DNA of 64,000 nucleotides from Bacillus sp. SM2101 (GTDB taxonomy: Bacteria; Bacillota; Bacilli; Bacillales; SM2101). A program made the translations under genes and the position numbers. Positions within the stretch are counted from its first letter, which is position 1, and the number at the start of each line of letters is the position of its first letter. Under the pieces are notes generated by a model that was not told the origin of the DNA, made no database searches, and saw only the letters and a list, made by a program, of their open reading frames with translations. Of this stretch, positions 1 to 8,926 are shown one piece after another. The stretch covers positions 1-64,000 of the forward strand of contig NZ_JAEUFG010000003.1 of the NCBI RefSeq assembly GCF_018588585.1. The letters are read 5' to 3'.

Positions 1-792
1 CTGTAATGACCACTGTTCCACCTGTAGCGTCTGCTGGAACTGTGATTAAACCAGTCACATCTACTGCTGCTTGGCTTGCGTCGTCACTACTGTACGCTAC
101 TTCGCTTGTTACATCTTTTGTTGTTCCATCTGACATATTGGCTACAACTGAGATTTGTTGTGTTTCTCCCTGTGCCAACGTTACTGTTGATGGATCTAAT
201 GTAATTCCTTGTACTGTTGCTGGGACAGTTACTGTTGTTGTACTTGTGTGCCCTTCATAACTTCCTGTAATGACCACTGTTCCACCTGTAGCGTCTGCTG
301 GAACTGTGATTAAACCAGTCACATCTACTGCTGCTTGGCTTGCGTCGTCACTACTGTACGCTACTTCGCTTGTTACATCTTTTGTTGTTCCATCTGACAT
401 ATTGGCTACGACTGAGATTTGTTGTGTTTCTCCCTGTGCCAACGTTACTGTCGATGGATCTAATGTAATTCCTTGGACTGTTGCTGGCACGGTTACTGTT
501 GTTGTACTTGTATGCCCTTCATAGCTTCCTGTAATGACTACTGTTCCACCTGTAGCGTCTACTCCAACTGTGATTAAACCAGTCACATCTACTGTTGCTT
601 GGCTTGCGTCATCACTACTGTATGCTACTTCGCTTGTTACATCCTTCGTTGTTCCATCTGACATATTGGCTACAACTGTAATTTGTTGCGTTTCTCCTTG
701 TGCCAACGTCACTGTTGATGGATCTAATGTAATTCCTTGGACAGCTGCTGGGACGGTCACTGTTACCGTTCCACTAATTCCTTCATAGCTTC
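1..792. repeat. Three near-identical 264 bp tandem repeats encoding Ig-like domains
   Basis: The period is exactly 264 bp (88 codons): the same segment recurs starting near 1, 265 and 529 with only a few substitutions per copy. More diverged copies follow at about 793-1045 and 1046-1290. The repeats lie inside the minus-strand surface-protein gene and keep its frame. High identity between adjacent copies suggests recent duplication or gene conversion, and the copy number may vary between strains or be misassembled. Confidence 0.9.
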
Positions 793-2521
793 CTGTAATG
801 TCCACCGTGCCCCCTGGTGCATTTTGAGGAATGGTGATCAATCCACTCGCATCTATTGTTACTAGACTTTCATCAGCACTGCTATATGTTGTGCTGCCCG
901 TTACATCAATTTGCGTATTGTCAGACAAATTGGCTAATACTTGTAGCTGACTTGTCTCTCCTTGCGCAAGCGTTAATTCATCTGGCGTAAAGATTAAACT
1001 CTCTGCAGTTACATCGAGTACTTCAATTGTCGCTACTGCTGTTTTTCCGTTATGATATGCTCTAATATATGCGATCCCGCTTGGAGCGTTTTCTGGGATT
1101 GTTACTAGTCCATTTTCATCGACCATTGCTATACTCGTATCATCGCTACTATATGTTGTACCTGTCTCTCCTAATGTCACATCTACAACGGAATCATCAT
1201 CTTTTGTAGCTGTTACAGTTAACTGGTGTGTCGTCCCTCTTAATAAAGTGATGTTTTCAGGTTCAATTTCTACATTTTTAATCACTTCATAAGGCGGTAT
1301 CGTAATCGTTCTCGCTACAAACTTCTCATCATGATCTGACAATAAATTTACTACATACTCAAGCTCTCTTATGTCAGCACTTGGTTCTATTTCTACATCC
1401 CAAGAAACTTGTGTTTCCTCACCTGGATTTATAGAACCTATACTTATTTCTTGTTGTTGATTTTCAGCTAGCTTTAAACCTGCTGGTAAAACAATGTTTA
1501 ATCTAGCATTCCTCTCTGTATAATTTTCAATGTTAGTAATATAAGCAGTAACTGTAAACGGATTTGGGCTGTAGCCATTCTCGGTTGCCTCTACAATACT
1601 CGCACCAGTTACACTTAATGCTAGAGGTGGTGTTAAATCTTGTGAAAGCTCACTAATACCGTAAAAGGTCTTAAATTCCTTTACTTCCCCAGGTGCTAAT
1701 GTAGTTGGATTCCAATAAATAGCAACTGCACTATCTTCCCCACTGCTGTTACCACTAAAGTCTTGACCAGGTAAAATAGAATAATCCCATATTTTACCTC
1801 TTATTCTTGACCAACCTATAAATTGGATTTTATCGGGCTTGAAAGTAGTCCCATTAAAAACGCTTCCGTGTGTTATGACTGTTGGTTCTTCAATATCATC
1901 AAATGCTTGCCAATATTCAGGAATGTTATCACCTGTGTACTCTGTTTCTGTATTTACAATACCTTCCCCCGGTATTCTAAATGGAGCACCATCGTTAATC
2001 CCAAGCATCGTGTCCAACATAATACGTAACCCAACCTCATGACTTTGGTTGCCATTGTTAGTCACTAAGTACTTAATTTCAACAGTATCATCATTATTTG
2101 TGTTTTGATTTTTCACAATAGATAATACTTGTTGGATAGAAATATCGCCTCTCGTTTGTACTGTTGAATGAGATAAATTTGCGTAATCATACGTACCTGA
2201 ATTATCAGCTTCAAACCAGAAAGGTACACCGTCTATATTTAATGATGTCATAGAAGACCACGGAACACCCTCTTCATGACCATATAGCATTTTTTTATTA
2301 TTATCTCTATCATTTGCTGGGTTACCGCCAGTTGTTCCTATTGTAAATCTCCCTGCTTTAGTATCATTAGTAGTATTAGGTGCTACATCAAATTCAATAA
2401 AATCATTCCCAATTTCACTCTCTGCAATCGCATTAGAATGATCCACAAAAAACGCCAGGAAAAATACTAAAAATAATGCAAGATACTTTGTGTTTATCCA
2501 TTTCTTTGAAAACACTTTCAT
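1..2521 (-). CDS. Secreted Ig-like (BIG2-type) repeat surface protein, partial
   Basis: The gene starts at an ATG at 2521 behind a GAGGAG ribosome site and stays open to the left edge, so the C-terminus is missing. Residues 1 to about 33 form a signal peptide (basic start, long Leu/Phe/Val stretch, then SNAIAES). The next ~360 residues are a unique Asn/Asp/Gly-rich extracellular region that I do not recognise, followed by a DUF11/CARDB-like beta segment. From about residue 415 on there are tandem Ig-like domains of ~85-88 aa with the BIG2 pattern (LAQGET, YSSDD, VTGLITV, GTVVITGSY). Five are visible: two diverged ones and then three almost identical ones. BIG2 proteins are typically adhesins or wall-associated structural proteins, and an anchor such as LPXTG or SLH could lie in the missing part. 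It stands next to hag but has its own leader and is not evidently co-transcribed. The product class is confident; the ligand is unknown. Confidence 0.85.
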   Translation of the reverse strand, partial: MKVFSKKWINTKYLALFLVFFLAFFVDHSNAIAESEIGNDFIEFDVAPNTTNDTKAGRFTIGTTGGNPANDRDNNKKMLYGHEEGVPWSSMTSLNIDGVPFWFEADNSGTYDYANLSHSTVQTRGDISIQQVLSIVKNQNTNNDDTVEIKYLVTNNGNQSHEVGLRIMLDTMLGINDGAPFRIPGEGIVNTETEYTGDNIPEYWQAFDDIEEPTVITHGSVFNGTTFKPDKIQFIGWSRIRGKIWDYSILPGQDFSGNSSGEDSAVAIYWNPTTLAPGEVKEFKTFYGISELSQDLTPPLALSVTGASIVEATENGYSPNPFTVTAYITNIENYTERNARLNIVLPAGLKLAENQQQEISIGSINPGEETQVSWDVEIEPSADIRELEYVVNLLSDHDEKFVARTITIPPYEVIKNVEIEPENITLLRGTTHQLTVTATKDDDSVVDVTLGETGTTYSSDDTSIAMVDENGLVTIPENAPSGIAYIRAYHNGKTAVATIEVLDVTAESLIFTPDELTLAQGETSQLQVLANLSDNTQIDVTGSTTYSSADESLVTIDASGLITIPQNAPGGTVDITGSYEGISGTVTVTVPAAVQGITLDPSTVTLAQGETQQITVVANMSDGTTKDVTSEVAYSSDDASQATVDVTGLITVGVDATGGTVVITGSYEGHTSTTTVTVPATVQGITLDPSTVTLAQGETQQISVVANMSDGTTKDVTSEVAYSSDDASQAAVDVTGLITVPADATGGTVVITGSYEGHTSTTTVTVPATVQGITLDPSTVTLAQGETQQISVVANMSDGTTKDVTSEVAYSSDDASQAAVDVTGLITVPADATGGTVVIT

Positions 2522-2747
2522 AATAAACTCCTCTCTGTGACAAGATAAAAAAGCTTTTCATATAATGAAGAAAAGCTGTAAGCGCCTTAGCATTAATAAG
2601 CACTAAGTAGCCTTTGATACAACAATAATTAAAGGTTTAGCACTCATATTTTTCAATATGAAACTAAGCACTAAAATGTTTATTAACAATCTAAACTTTA
2701 CTTTGAGATATAGTTATAAAAGATCAAAAATGCAATAACCTATTTGT

Positions 2748-2784
2748 TTCTAAAAAAAGAGACCTTAGATGATCTAAGATCTCT
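2748..2784 (-). terminator. Rho-independent terminator of hag
   Basis: On the minus strand an AGAGATCTTAGAT / ATCTAAGGTCTCT hairpin (2758-2784) is followed by a run of seven T (2752-2758 on the complement). It lies about 25 bp after the flagellin stop codon. Confidence 0.85.
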
Positions 2785-2809
2785 CCTTCATGTATGCTAG
2801 CTTCAGTTA

Positions 2810-4048
2810 TTAACGTAATAATTGAAGTACGCCTTGAGGTTGTTGGTTAGCTTGAGCCAACATTGATTGAGCTGCTTGAGAAAGAATGTTATTCTTCGTG
2901 AATTCCATCATTTCTTTCGCCATGTCAACGTCACGGATACGAGACTCAGCAGCTGTTAAGTTTTCAGAAGATGTGCCTAAGTTATTAATTGTATGCTCTA
3001 AACGGTTTTGGAATGCACCAAGTTGCGAACGTTGAGAAGATACATCTTCAATTGCATGATTGATCGCAGAGATAGATGCTTCTGCTGATGAAGCTGTTGT
3101 TACATCAAGACCTTCAATTTTCAAAGCACTAGAGCTCATATCTCCAACACTTACACTCATTGTTTGCGATGAATTTGCCCCAATATGAAAGCTTAATCTG
3201 TCGTCAGTAAGATCAGTTACTTCTTTCCGAGCAGTAAAAGTAAGCTCTTTCCCTAAGTCTCCAGAATTAAAATCTCTATCTACTGTTAAATCAAATGATA
3301 CTTCAGCAGCACCACCCGTTGCAGGAACAAAGAAAGTAGTACCCCCTGTTGCAGATGATGTTAATGTAAGGTTACCGTTGGTAATAGTTATATCACCACT
3401 ACCCGATGAAGTCGTTGTAGCAACATTTCCATAAGCATCTGAAATTTCAAGTGTAGCAACTCCCGATGCATCTAAACTAGTTACTTTAACATTTATTGTA
3501 CTATCCACAGATGAAGATGCTGCTGGTGGTGTAGTAGTCGCATTACTTGTTATCGCTATTTTAGTGAAGAGATCTGCATCTTGATTGTTGTCAAAACCAA
3601 CAGTCTCTGTTTGTTCTACTATTCCAGCTTTAGTACCATCTAATAACGTCATCGTATTAAATTCAGTTGTAGTAGAAATACGATCAATTTCTTCAAGTAG
3701 CTGATTCATTTCTTCTTGTAATTCACCGCGATCTGCATCTGTATTAGTATCACTTGCAGATTGAACAGCTAGCTCACGCATACGTTGAAGGATTGAGTGT
3801 GTTTCGTTTAGGGCACCTTCAGCTGTTTGAATTAGAGAAATACCATCTTGAGCGTTTTTTGAAGCCATATCTAAACCGCGGATTTGTCCACGCATTTTTT
3901 CAGAGATTGCTAAGCCTGCTGCGTCATCTCCAGCACGGTTAATACGAAGACCTGAAGATAATTTTTCCATTGATTTTGATGCTGCAGTGTTACCTGCTGT
4001 TAATTGACGGTAAGTGTTTAGAGCTGCGATATTATGATTAATTCTCAT
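2810..4048 (-). CDS. hag: Flagellin
   Basis: Structural subunit of the flagellar filament. Residues 1-140 are the conserved N-terminal D0/D1 helices (MRINHNIAALNTYRQL start, then SSGLRINRAGDDAAGLAISEKMRGQIRG). Residues ~320-412 are the C-terminal D1/D0 helices, ending AQANQQPQGVLQLLR. The 412 aa protein is about 100 residues longer than B. subtilis Hag (304). The extra length is a Thr/Ser/Ala-rich surface-exposed middle (~150-310), which is typically hypervariable and sometimes glycosylated. The start is ATG behind AGGAGG. It is preceded by csrA and fliW, whose products control its translation and secretion in B. subtilis, and has its own candidate sigma-D promoter and terminator. Confidence 0.97.
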   Translation of the reverse strand: MRINHNIAALNTYRQLTAGNTAASKSMEKLSSGLRINRAGDDAAGLAISEKMRGQIRGLDMASKNAQDGISLIQTAEGALNETHSILQRMRELAVQSASDTNTDADRGELQEEMNQLLEEIDRISTTTEFNTMTLLDGTKAGIVEQTETVGFDNNQDADLFTKIAITSNATTTPPAASSSVDSTINVKVTSLDASGVATLEISDAYGNVATTTSSGSGDITITNGNLTLTSSATGGTTFFVPATGGAAEVSFDLTVDRDFNSGDLGKELTFTARKEVTDLTDDRLSFHIGANSSQTMSVSVGDMSSSALKIEGLDVTTASSAEASISAINHAIEDVSSQRSQLGAFQNRLEHTINNLGTSSENLTAAESRIRDVDMAKEMMEFTKNNILSQAAQSMLAQANQQPQGVLQLLR

Positions 4049-4123
4049 TGTTAAATTCCTCCTTGAATTTTGTATTCCACATCCATATGGAATAGGTATA
4101 AAGTATGGTAATTACATACAATA

Positions 4124-4150
4124 GTCGGCCGCCTATGCATCTAATCTACC
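4124..4150 (-). promoter_or_regulatory. Candidate sigma-D promoter of hag
   Basis: On the minus strand TAGA (4147-4150) and GCCGACTA (4124-4131) are separated by exactly 15 bp, against the sigma-D consensus TAAA-N15-GCCGATAT. It lies about 75 bp upstream of the hag start, leaving a leader long enough for CsrA binding. Confidence 0.65.
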
Positions 4151-4243
4151 AGTTATACTATATATATCGACACGCTTGTTAATTGTTTAATAGATTTTTT
4201 AATATTTTCTTGTAAAATTTTCAGGATATATGTAATGAGCGTG

Positions 4244-4281
4244 AAAAATAAAAAGCCCTAACCATCATGATAGTTGGTTAG
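4244..4281 (-). terminator. Terminator after csrA, overlapping its stop codon
   Basis: The stem CTAACCA (4258-4264) / TGGTTAG (4275-4281) is followed on the minus strand by GGGCTTTTTATTTTT. The upstream arm lies inside the last codons of csrA. It separates the fliW-csrA transcript from hag. Confidence 0.75.
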
Positions 4282-4510
4282 AACTATTTTTTAGTGTTTT
4301 ATTTAGTTGCTGTAGGGTATCTTTCGAGTTGAGGGCAGACTCAATATTTTCTTGTTGAATTGACAAGTAAATTTCTTTGCGATGTATTTCTGTTTTCTTC
4401 GGTGCTTTAATACCTAGCTTAATTTGCTCACGATCAATGGCTACTACTGTCACTTCGATGTCTTCACCAATTTGAATGGCCTCATCTACTTTTCTCGTTA
4501 ACACTAGCAC
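4265..4510 (-). CDS. csrA: Carbon storage regulator CsrA
   Basis: RNA-binding translational regulator. In Bacillus it represses hag mRNA translation and is antagonised by FliW. The 81 aa product begins [15 protein letters not shown], the family hallmark, with the core [21 protein letters not shown] and the HRKEIY strand. The start is GTG at 4510, behind a GGGGGGAG ribosome site. The C-terminal ~20 residues ([16 protein letters not shown]) form an Asn/Ser-rich tail slightly longer than the 74 aa B. subtilis protein. It lies 13 bp downstream of fliW and directly upstream of hag, the classical partner-switch arrangement. Confidence 0.96.
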   Translation of the reverse strand: MLVLTRKVDEAIQIGEDIEVTVVAIDREQIKLGIKAPKKTEIHRKEIYLSIQQENIESALNSKDTLQQLNKTLKNSSNQLS

Positions 4511-4523
4511 ATCTGCTCCCCCC

Positions 4524-4967
4524 TTACTTCATTAATTTTTGCTTCTTCGTAAATAAATTGTGCTTTGTATGGTAGGACGTATTTGCTAGAATGACTTGTT
4601 TTCCTACTCGCTTTTCTACATTTATTACAATCGGCGCTTGAAGATTAACAGTCGTGTTTGTAAACGGCTCATGAACTGTAATGATATTGTAAATTGCGAC
4701 ATTTTCCTCTAATATAATATTTAATTGATCGAGCGAACGGCTATCTAGCTCGAAGGCATAATCTTGAAAATAGGAGAATGGTTCTATGAGCGTAAATGCG
4801 ACATCTTTACTACATACAGACTGCAAAATTTGAAATGGTGTCCCTTGTGAAAACGGGATAATGACAAATTCCTTTTCATCTAAGAAGCCTGGAATACCAT
4901 TCGCAAAAGTAATCATATCGTCATTATTTATATTGACCGTACCATGATATTTCGTATTAATTTCCAT
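4524..4967 (-). CDS. fliW: Flagellar assembly factor FliW
   Basis: FliW binds flagellin and, when free, sequesters CsrA, coupling filament export to hag translation. The 147 aa sequence has the family features: a KYHGTVNI strand at the start, [21 protein letters not shown] at 19-40, then the FQILQSV and FTLIEPF segments and the NLQAPIVIN motif near 107-116. The ATG at 4967 follows a GGGG-rich site. Its position between yviE and csrA is as in B. subtilis. The cytoplasmic role is inferred from the family. Confidence 0.96.
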   Translation of the reverse strand: MEINTKYHGTVNINNDDMITFANGIPGFLDEKEFVIIPFSQGTPFQILQSVCSKDVAFTLIEPFSYFQDYAFELDSRSLDQLNIILEENVAIYNIITVHEPFTNTTVNLQAPIVINVEKRVGKQVILANTSYHTKHNLFTKKQKLMK

Positions 4968-4984
4968 AGTTCACAACCCCGTAA

Positions 4985-5575
4985 CTAAATTTCAATCTCA
5001 AAATTATTACCGACAAATTTCAAGTTTTCAAAATCAATTTCTAATGAGTTAGAGCGCATTACAGCAGTATAAACATCACCAGGCTGATAACGGATAATTG
5101 GTCTATGCACTTCGACTTCAATTATTGGCCTATGAACTTGCACGTCGATATGAACCTGTGCAGGCTCATAATCAGTTTTCACACTAAAATGTGAAGGAAT
5201 AAAGCCGATGTTCTTCTCATATATTGGTCTTTCACTATTTTCCTTCGCTTGCTTGGCGATTGGATTTCCTCTATTTTCAATCCGCATCAGCTCATCACCT
5301 TGTTGCGATCGACGCTCAAGACCGTCAAGCCAATCCTTATAGCCAAGTTCAGCTGCTTCTTCAATTCTCCGGAAAATATGTTTTAAATCCATATCCTCCC
5401 ATGCCTGTGTCTGATCTATCGTTAGCTTTCCTGGCGTAGTTTCTATTGATACATCCGGCTTTGGCTGTTCAATCGATACTTCGGCTGGTGGTTGTTCAAT
5501 TTCTACAGTTGCGGGTGTCGTCAGCATTTCCATTTGAATAAGACTTGATTGTTGACGAATTTGTGGTAATTGCAT
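4985..5575 (-). CDS. yviE: YviE-like protein (DUF6470)
   Basis: This 196 aa protein has no known biochemical function and sits between flgL and fliW, as YviE does in B. subtilis. The N-terminus (MQLPQIRQQSSLIQME) and the repeated short strands (VEIEQPPAEVSIEQPKPDVSIE; VQVHRPIIEVEVHRPII) are typical of the family and suggest a beta-rich, alternating Pro/charged protein. The middle (LKHIFRRIEEAAELGYKDWLDGLERRSQQGDELM) is helical. There is no signal peptide or TM segment. The ATG at 5575 follows AAGGGGTGA. Its conserved position hints at a role in filament assembly, but this is context only. Confidence 0.85.
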   Translation of the reverse strand: MQLPQIRQQSSLIQMEMLTTPATVEIEQPPAEVSIEQPKPDVSIETTPGKLTIDQTQAWEDMDLKHIFRRIEEAAELGYKDWLDGLERRSQQGDELMRIENRGNPIAKQAKENSERPIYEKNIGFIPSHFSVKTDYEPAQVHIDVQVHRPIIEVEVHRPIIRYQPGDVYTAVMRSNSLEIDFENLKFVGNNFEIEI

Positions 5576-5600
5576 AGCGCTTTCACCCCTTATTTCATGA

Positions 5601-5630
5601 AAAAGCTATCTCCAATAGAAGATAGCTATG
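5601..5630 (-). terminator. Hairpin between flgL and yviE, possible attenuator
   Basis: AGCTATCT (5604-5611) pairs with AGATAGCT (5620-5627). T-rich flanks occur on both sides (TTTTTC on minus, TGTTTTTTA on plus). It lies inside an otherwise continuous operon just after the flgL stop, so it could partly terminate or process the transcript. Confidence 0.6.
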
Positions 5631-5644
5631 TTTTTTATCATAGA

Positions 5645-6526
5645 TTATCGTAAAAAGTCCATTAACGTCGGCTGCATAATACTTGCGCCAACACTTAAAG
5701 CAGCACGATGAACACTTTCCTGTACAGTTAAATCGATAATGACCCGCTCTAAATCTACATCTTCATTGTCAGATAAAATTTTAGTAGCGATGAGCTCCTG
5801 TTGGGCTAGGCGATCCTCTACTAGCTCAACGCGATTATAGCGCGCACCTAGCTCAGATCGCTCGGCAGAAAGGCTGTCTAAATGACCATCCACCTCGTCT
5901 AATAGTGTATCAAAATCACCTGAACCCGATGCCAGCCCGTTAAGGCTGTCTTCAATATCCTGAATAGTATCAAAAAGCGCTTGACTAAACACGTTGTCTG
6001 CATTTATATTCGCCTTCATTTCAACTCCGTTGGAAACTGAAATATTAAATGCATCCGTATTGATATTTGCAACTATAGGAGGTCCTGCATTGACAGGAGC
6101 TTCATCTATCGCTGTCCCATTATAAATGTATTTCCCAGCTACCTTCGTATTTGCTACAGATATTAAATCTTCCTTAATTTGAGACAGCTCATCCGCTATT
6201 GCCTGTTGATCCTCAGGCGAAAGCGAGCCGTTTTTTCCTCTTAATACTAGATCACGAACTTGGGCAAGTGCTGAGTTTGCATGGTCTAGGCCATCCTCAG
6301 AGTTTTCAATCCATGAGTATAATTCTGAAAGGTTTCGTTGATATTGCTCTACCTCTGTCAAGTTCGTTCGATAAGCTATCCCCTTCATCGCTACTACTGG
6401 ATCGTCAGAAGGTCTAGTAATTTTCTTCCCTGTAGATAACTGGTCTTGTAATTCTCCAAGTCGAGAGTAGCCTTGACTAATATTACGAAGTGAGCGATCA
6501 GCTATCATCGTTTGAGTAACTCGCAT
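5645..6526 (-). CDS. flgL: Flagellar hook-filament junction protein 3 FlgL
   Basis: Extracellular adaptor that joins the hook to the flagellin filament, stacked on FlgK. The 293 aa product is close to the 298 aa of B. subtilis. The N-terminal flagellin-like helix (MRVTQTMIADRSLRNISQGYSRLGELQDQLSTGKKITRPSDDP) and the C-terminal helix (LERVIIDLTVQESVHRAALSVGASIMQPTLMDFLR) are both intact. There is no signal peptide, as expected for a type III export substrate. The ATG at 6526 is behind AGGAGG and begins 12 bp after flgK. Confidence 0.96.
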   Translation of the reverse strand: MRVTQTMIADRSLRNISQGYSRLGELQDQLSTGKKITRPSDDPVVAMKGIAYRTNLTEVEQYQRNLSELYSWIENSEDGLDHANSALAQVRDLVLRGKNGSLSPEDQQAIADELSQIKEDLISVANTKVAGKYIYNGTAIDEAPVNAGPPIVANINTDAFNISVSNGVEMKANINADNVFSQALFDTIQDIEDSLNGLASGSGDFDTLLDEVDGHLDSLSAERSELGARYNRVELVEDRLAQQELIATKILSDNEDVDLERVIIDLTVQESVHRAALSVGASIMQPTLMDFLR

Positions 6527-6538
6527 GTTTTATTCCTC

Positions 6539-8059
6539 CTATCTACCTACTATTCCCATTCCATTAATTACTCTATCTAACATTTCATCAATCGTTGTAA
6601 TATTTCTTGCCGATGCGTTGTATGCATGCTGAAATTTAATCATATTCGTAAATTCTTCATCTAAAGATACACTGCTCACAGATAAACGATTTTCTTCTGC
6701 TGTACTAAGCAATAAACCGACATTATTTGTGAAAACAATCGATTCTTTGGAAATAACAGCCATTTCACCAATAACACCTTCATAATAATCTTGTAAATTT
6801 GTCGTTTTCCCGTCAATTGTTAATGCGTTATTTTTCACTTCTGCTAATGCAACAGCGTTACCACCATCCCCAAGCTGGCCGGTTGCAGACGCCGCAATGT
6901 TATCCGTTGATGCTTCAATTTCAGCTGATAGCTGAAGAAGACTCGCAGCGCCTTCTGGATTCGCCAGTGCTTCAAAGAAATTAACTGGGGTTTGCGTGCT
7001 TGCGTTTATATCATTTATATTCCAACCTGATTGATGGACATTGTTAAATTCAGTTGCAAAGGCATATGCCATTTCATCGATCTTTTTGATCATGTCAGGA
7101 TATTCGCCTTCTTTTGATGTCCCATCTGTATAGCCGTATGAATCTATTAAACTTCTAATGCTACCTGTCGAAGCAAAGCCACCATCAACACCCATCGTAT
7201 TACCGTCAAAATCAATCGATTCAGCCAAACCATTTGTTGCATTGTAATTAATCGTTAATGCGTTCACATTACCAGATGTATCTACGAGTGTGCCAAGTGA
7301 GTTTCCAGAATCATCAACGAGAGTGACAGTTGCAATCCCGTCTGCTGTTGGAGGGGCATGTCCCCCACTTGAAGTGTACGATACTTCAATGTTAGCAAGA
7401 TTAGATATTTGGTCTAAAAGTCGGTCACGCTCATCATACAAATCATTTGGTATTAAGCCGTGTGGTTCTACTTCTGCAATTTGCTGATTTACATTATTCA
7501 ACAATGTCGCTAATGTATTAATTTCATCAATGCTATGATCTAGCTTGTCTTTAAAATCCTGTTGTGTAGCTTGTAATGAACTTGCTATGTAATTAAATGC
7601 TTGTGCAACTGAACGACCGTTTTCTCGAACAACTGAACGTGCTCCTGAGTTTGATGGATCAACAGCTAAATCCTCTAAAGATTTCCAAAAAGCATCGATT
7701 GTACTTGATAAACCTGAATCAGAAGGCTCATTCATAATGTCCTCCATTCGAGAAAGTGCTTCTGCACGAGATTCCCAATAACCGAGCTTACTGTTTTCAC
7801 TTCTATATTGAATATCTAGAAAACGATCCCTTATGCGTTGTATTTCTCCCGCTTCAACACCTGTACCCATTTGCCCAGGGATTTCTGGTCTATTTATTGA
7901 CGCAGGTGGGTAAGGTTCTGTTTGTACAAAATCCACTCGTTGTCTTGTGTAACCAGGTGTGTTCGCATTTGCGATATTATGCCCTAAGACGTTTAGCGCA
8001 GTTTGCTGTGTCGTCATGCCTCGACGGGCTGTTTCTAATCCGTGAAATGTAGAGCGCAT
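6539..8059 (-). CDS. flgK: Flagellar hook-associated protein 1 FlgK
   Basis: Hook-filament junction protein exported by the flagellar type III apparatus. The 506 aa product has the FlgK N-terminal rod/hook motif (MRSTFHGLETARRGMTTQQTALNVLGHNIANANTPGYTRQRVDF). A long variable middle follows, and the conserved C-terminus reads SVSLDEEFTNMIKFQHAYNASARNITTIDEMLDRVINGMGIVGR. The length matches the family (507 aa in B. subtilis). ATG at 8059 behind GGAGG. flgN, upstream in the same operon, encodes its likely chaperone. Confidence 0.97.
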   Translation of the reverse strand: MRSTFHGLETARRGMTTQQTALNVLGHNIANANTPGYTRQRVDFVQTEPYPPASINRPEIPGQMGTGVEAGEIQRIRDRFLDIQYRSENSKLGYWESRAEALSRMEDIMNEPSDSGLSSTIDAFWKSLEDLAVDPSNSGARSVVRENGRSVAQAFNYIASSLQATQQDFKDKLDHSIDEINTLATLLNNVNQQIAEVEPHGLIPNDLYDERDRLLDQISNLANIEVSYTSSGGHAPPTADGIATVTLVDDSGNSLGTLVDTSGNVNALTINYNATNGLAESIDFDGNTMGVDGGFASTGSIRSLIDSYGYTDGTSKEGEYPDMIKKIDEMAYAFATEFNNVHQSGWNINDINASTQTPVNFFEALANPEGAASLLQLSAEIEASTDNIAASATGQLGDGGNAVALAEVKNNALTIDGKTTNLQDYYEGVIGEMAVISKESIVFTNNVGLLLSTAEENRLSVSSVSLDEEFTNMIKFQHAYNASARNITTIDEMLDRVINGMGIVGR

Positions 8060-8079
8060 GTATACTTTCCTCCGTTTCT

Positions 8080-8577
8080 TTACGCTTTTGAGTCAAACAT
8101 GCTGCGATTAACTATTTGTTCATGTGATGTAGTTGACGTTGGTTTTTCATAATTGAATGAAGTAGGCTGTGGGATGAGTAAATCTAGAGACAAGTTAACA
8201 TATTGGAGTGATTGATATATAAGCGCTTGATTAAGTTCATTTTGTTGTTTTAGCTTGTCTATCACTTTAATTAACTCGCTTTGTATGTCAGCTAATTGTT
8301 GTTTCGTCTGACCAGTAACGATGTTGATACAATCTATCATCGTTGGCTCATTCCCTGAAATCGGATGACCACTAACCAGCTCGTAAACCATTATTTTTCG
8401 TTCTTCATCCAGCTTATTAATGATGGCAATATACTTTTGTTCCTCTATGAGAATCTTGTCCAAAGCTTCAATATTACTAGTTTTTATGACATCTACCTTT
8501 TTTATACTTAGATCATACAGGCTTTCGTGTTGTTTAAATAAGCTCTCCAAAGTTTGTAATAATTTTTGAGAAGACAA
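8080..8577 (-). CDS. flgN: Flagellar export chaperone FlgN
   Basis: Predicted cytoplasmic chaperone for FlgK/FlgL. The 165 aa sequence is helical (LLQTLESLFKQHESLYDLSIKKVDVIKTSNIEALDKILIEEQKYI), as in the FlgN family, with a basic, Ser/Thr-rich C-terminal tail. The start is TTG at 8577, supported by GGGGGAG five bases upstream; no ATG is well placed. It sits between flgM and flgK, where yvyG/flgN is found in B. subtilis. The assignment rests on position and helical pattern rather than a strong motif. Confidence 0.85.
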   Translation of the reverse strand: MSSQKLLQTLESLFKQHESLYDLSIKKVDVIKTSNIEALDKILIEEQKYIAIINKLDEERKIMVYELVSGHPISGNEPTMIDCINIVTGQTKQQLADIQSELIKVIDKLKQQNELNQALIYQSLQYVNLSLDLLIPQPTSFNYEKPTSTTSHEQIVNRSMFDSKA

Positions 8578-8615
8578 TCGTACTCCCCCTATCTATCTGT
8601 CATATCTATGATGAA

Positions 8616-8879
8616 TTATTGTTTAGTGTAAAATTGATACAATCCTTTAGCAACCTGTTCGCGATTAATTGTATAAGTACCATTTTGAACTTGCTGCTTT
8701 AGCGTTTCGACCTTTTGCTGACGATCGATTTCAACTTGTGAGGTTTCCTGTAATTCCTTTGCAGCTGAAGAAATTTCGATTCGATCAGATTTTGTATGCT
8801 TATCTATGTTATTTTTATATTGGTTCGTTTGCTGCTTATAGGCATATAAGCCATTTGGTTTAAACTGATTAATTTTCAT
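8616..8879 (-). CDS. flgM: Anti-sigma-D factor FlgM
   Basis: FlgM binds and inhibits the flagellar sigma factor until the hook is complete. The 87 aa product has the small-FlgM layout: a basic disordered N-terminus (MKINQFKPNGLYAYKQQTNQYKNN) and a C-terminal helical region carrying DRIEISSAAKELQ and VETLKQQVQNGTYTINREQVAKGLYQFY, the family signature. ATG behind a GGTGAGGG site. It heads the flgM-flgN-flgK-flgL block, and a sigma-D-like promoter lies just upstream, consistent with autoregulation. Confidence 0.94.
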   Translation of the reverse strand: MKINQFKPNGLYAYKQQTNQYKNNIDKHTKSDRIEISSAAKELQETSQVEIDRQQKVETLKQQVQNGTYTINREQVAKGLYQFYTKQ

Positions 8880-8926
8880 GTGTATCCCTCACCTTCATTA
8901 ATGAGTGAACTCCCCTCTTGTTACTA

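Noticed and set aside
6-788. Three plus-strand 84 aa open frames spaced 264 bp
   Set aside because: They are antisense shadows of the Ig-domain repeats of the minus-strand surface protein, which is in frame from 2521 to the window edge.
1-1290. Tandem direct repeats considered as CRISPR or satellite DNA
   Set aside because: The unit is 264 bp with no spacers, keeps an open frame and encodes Ig-like domains.
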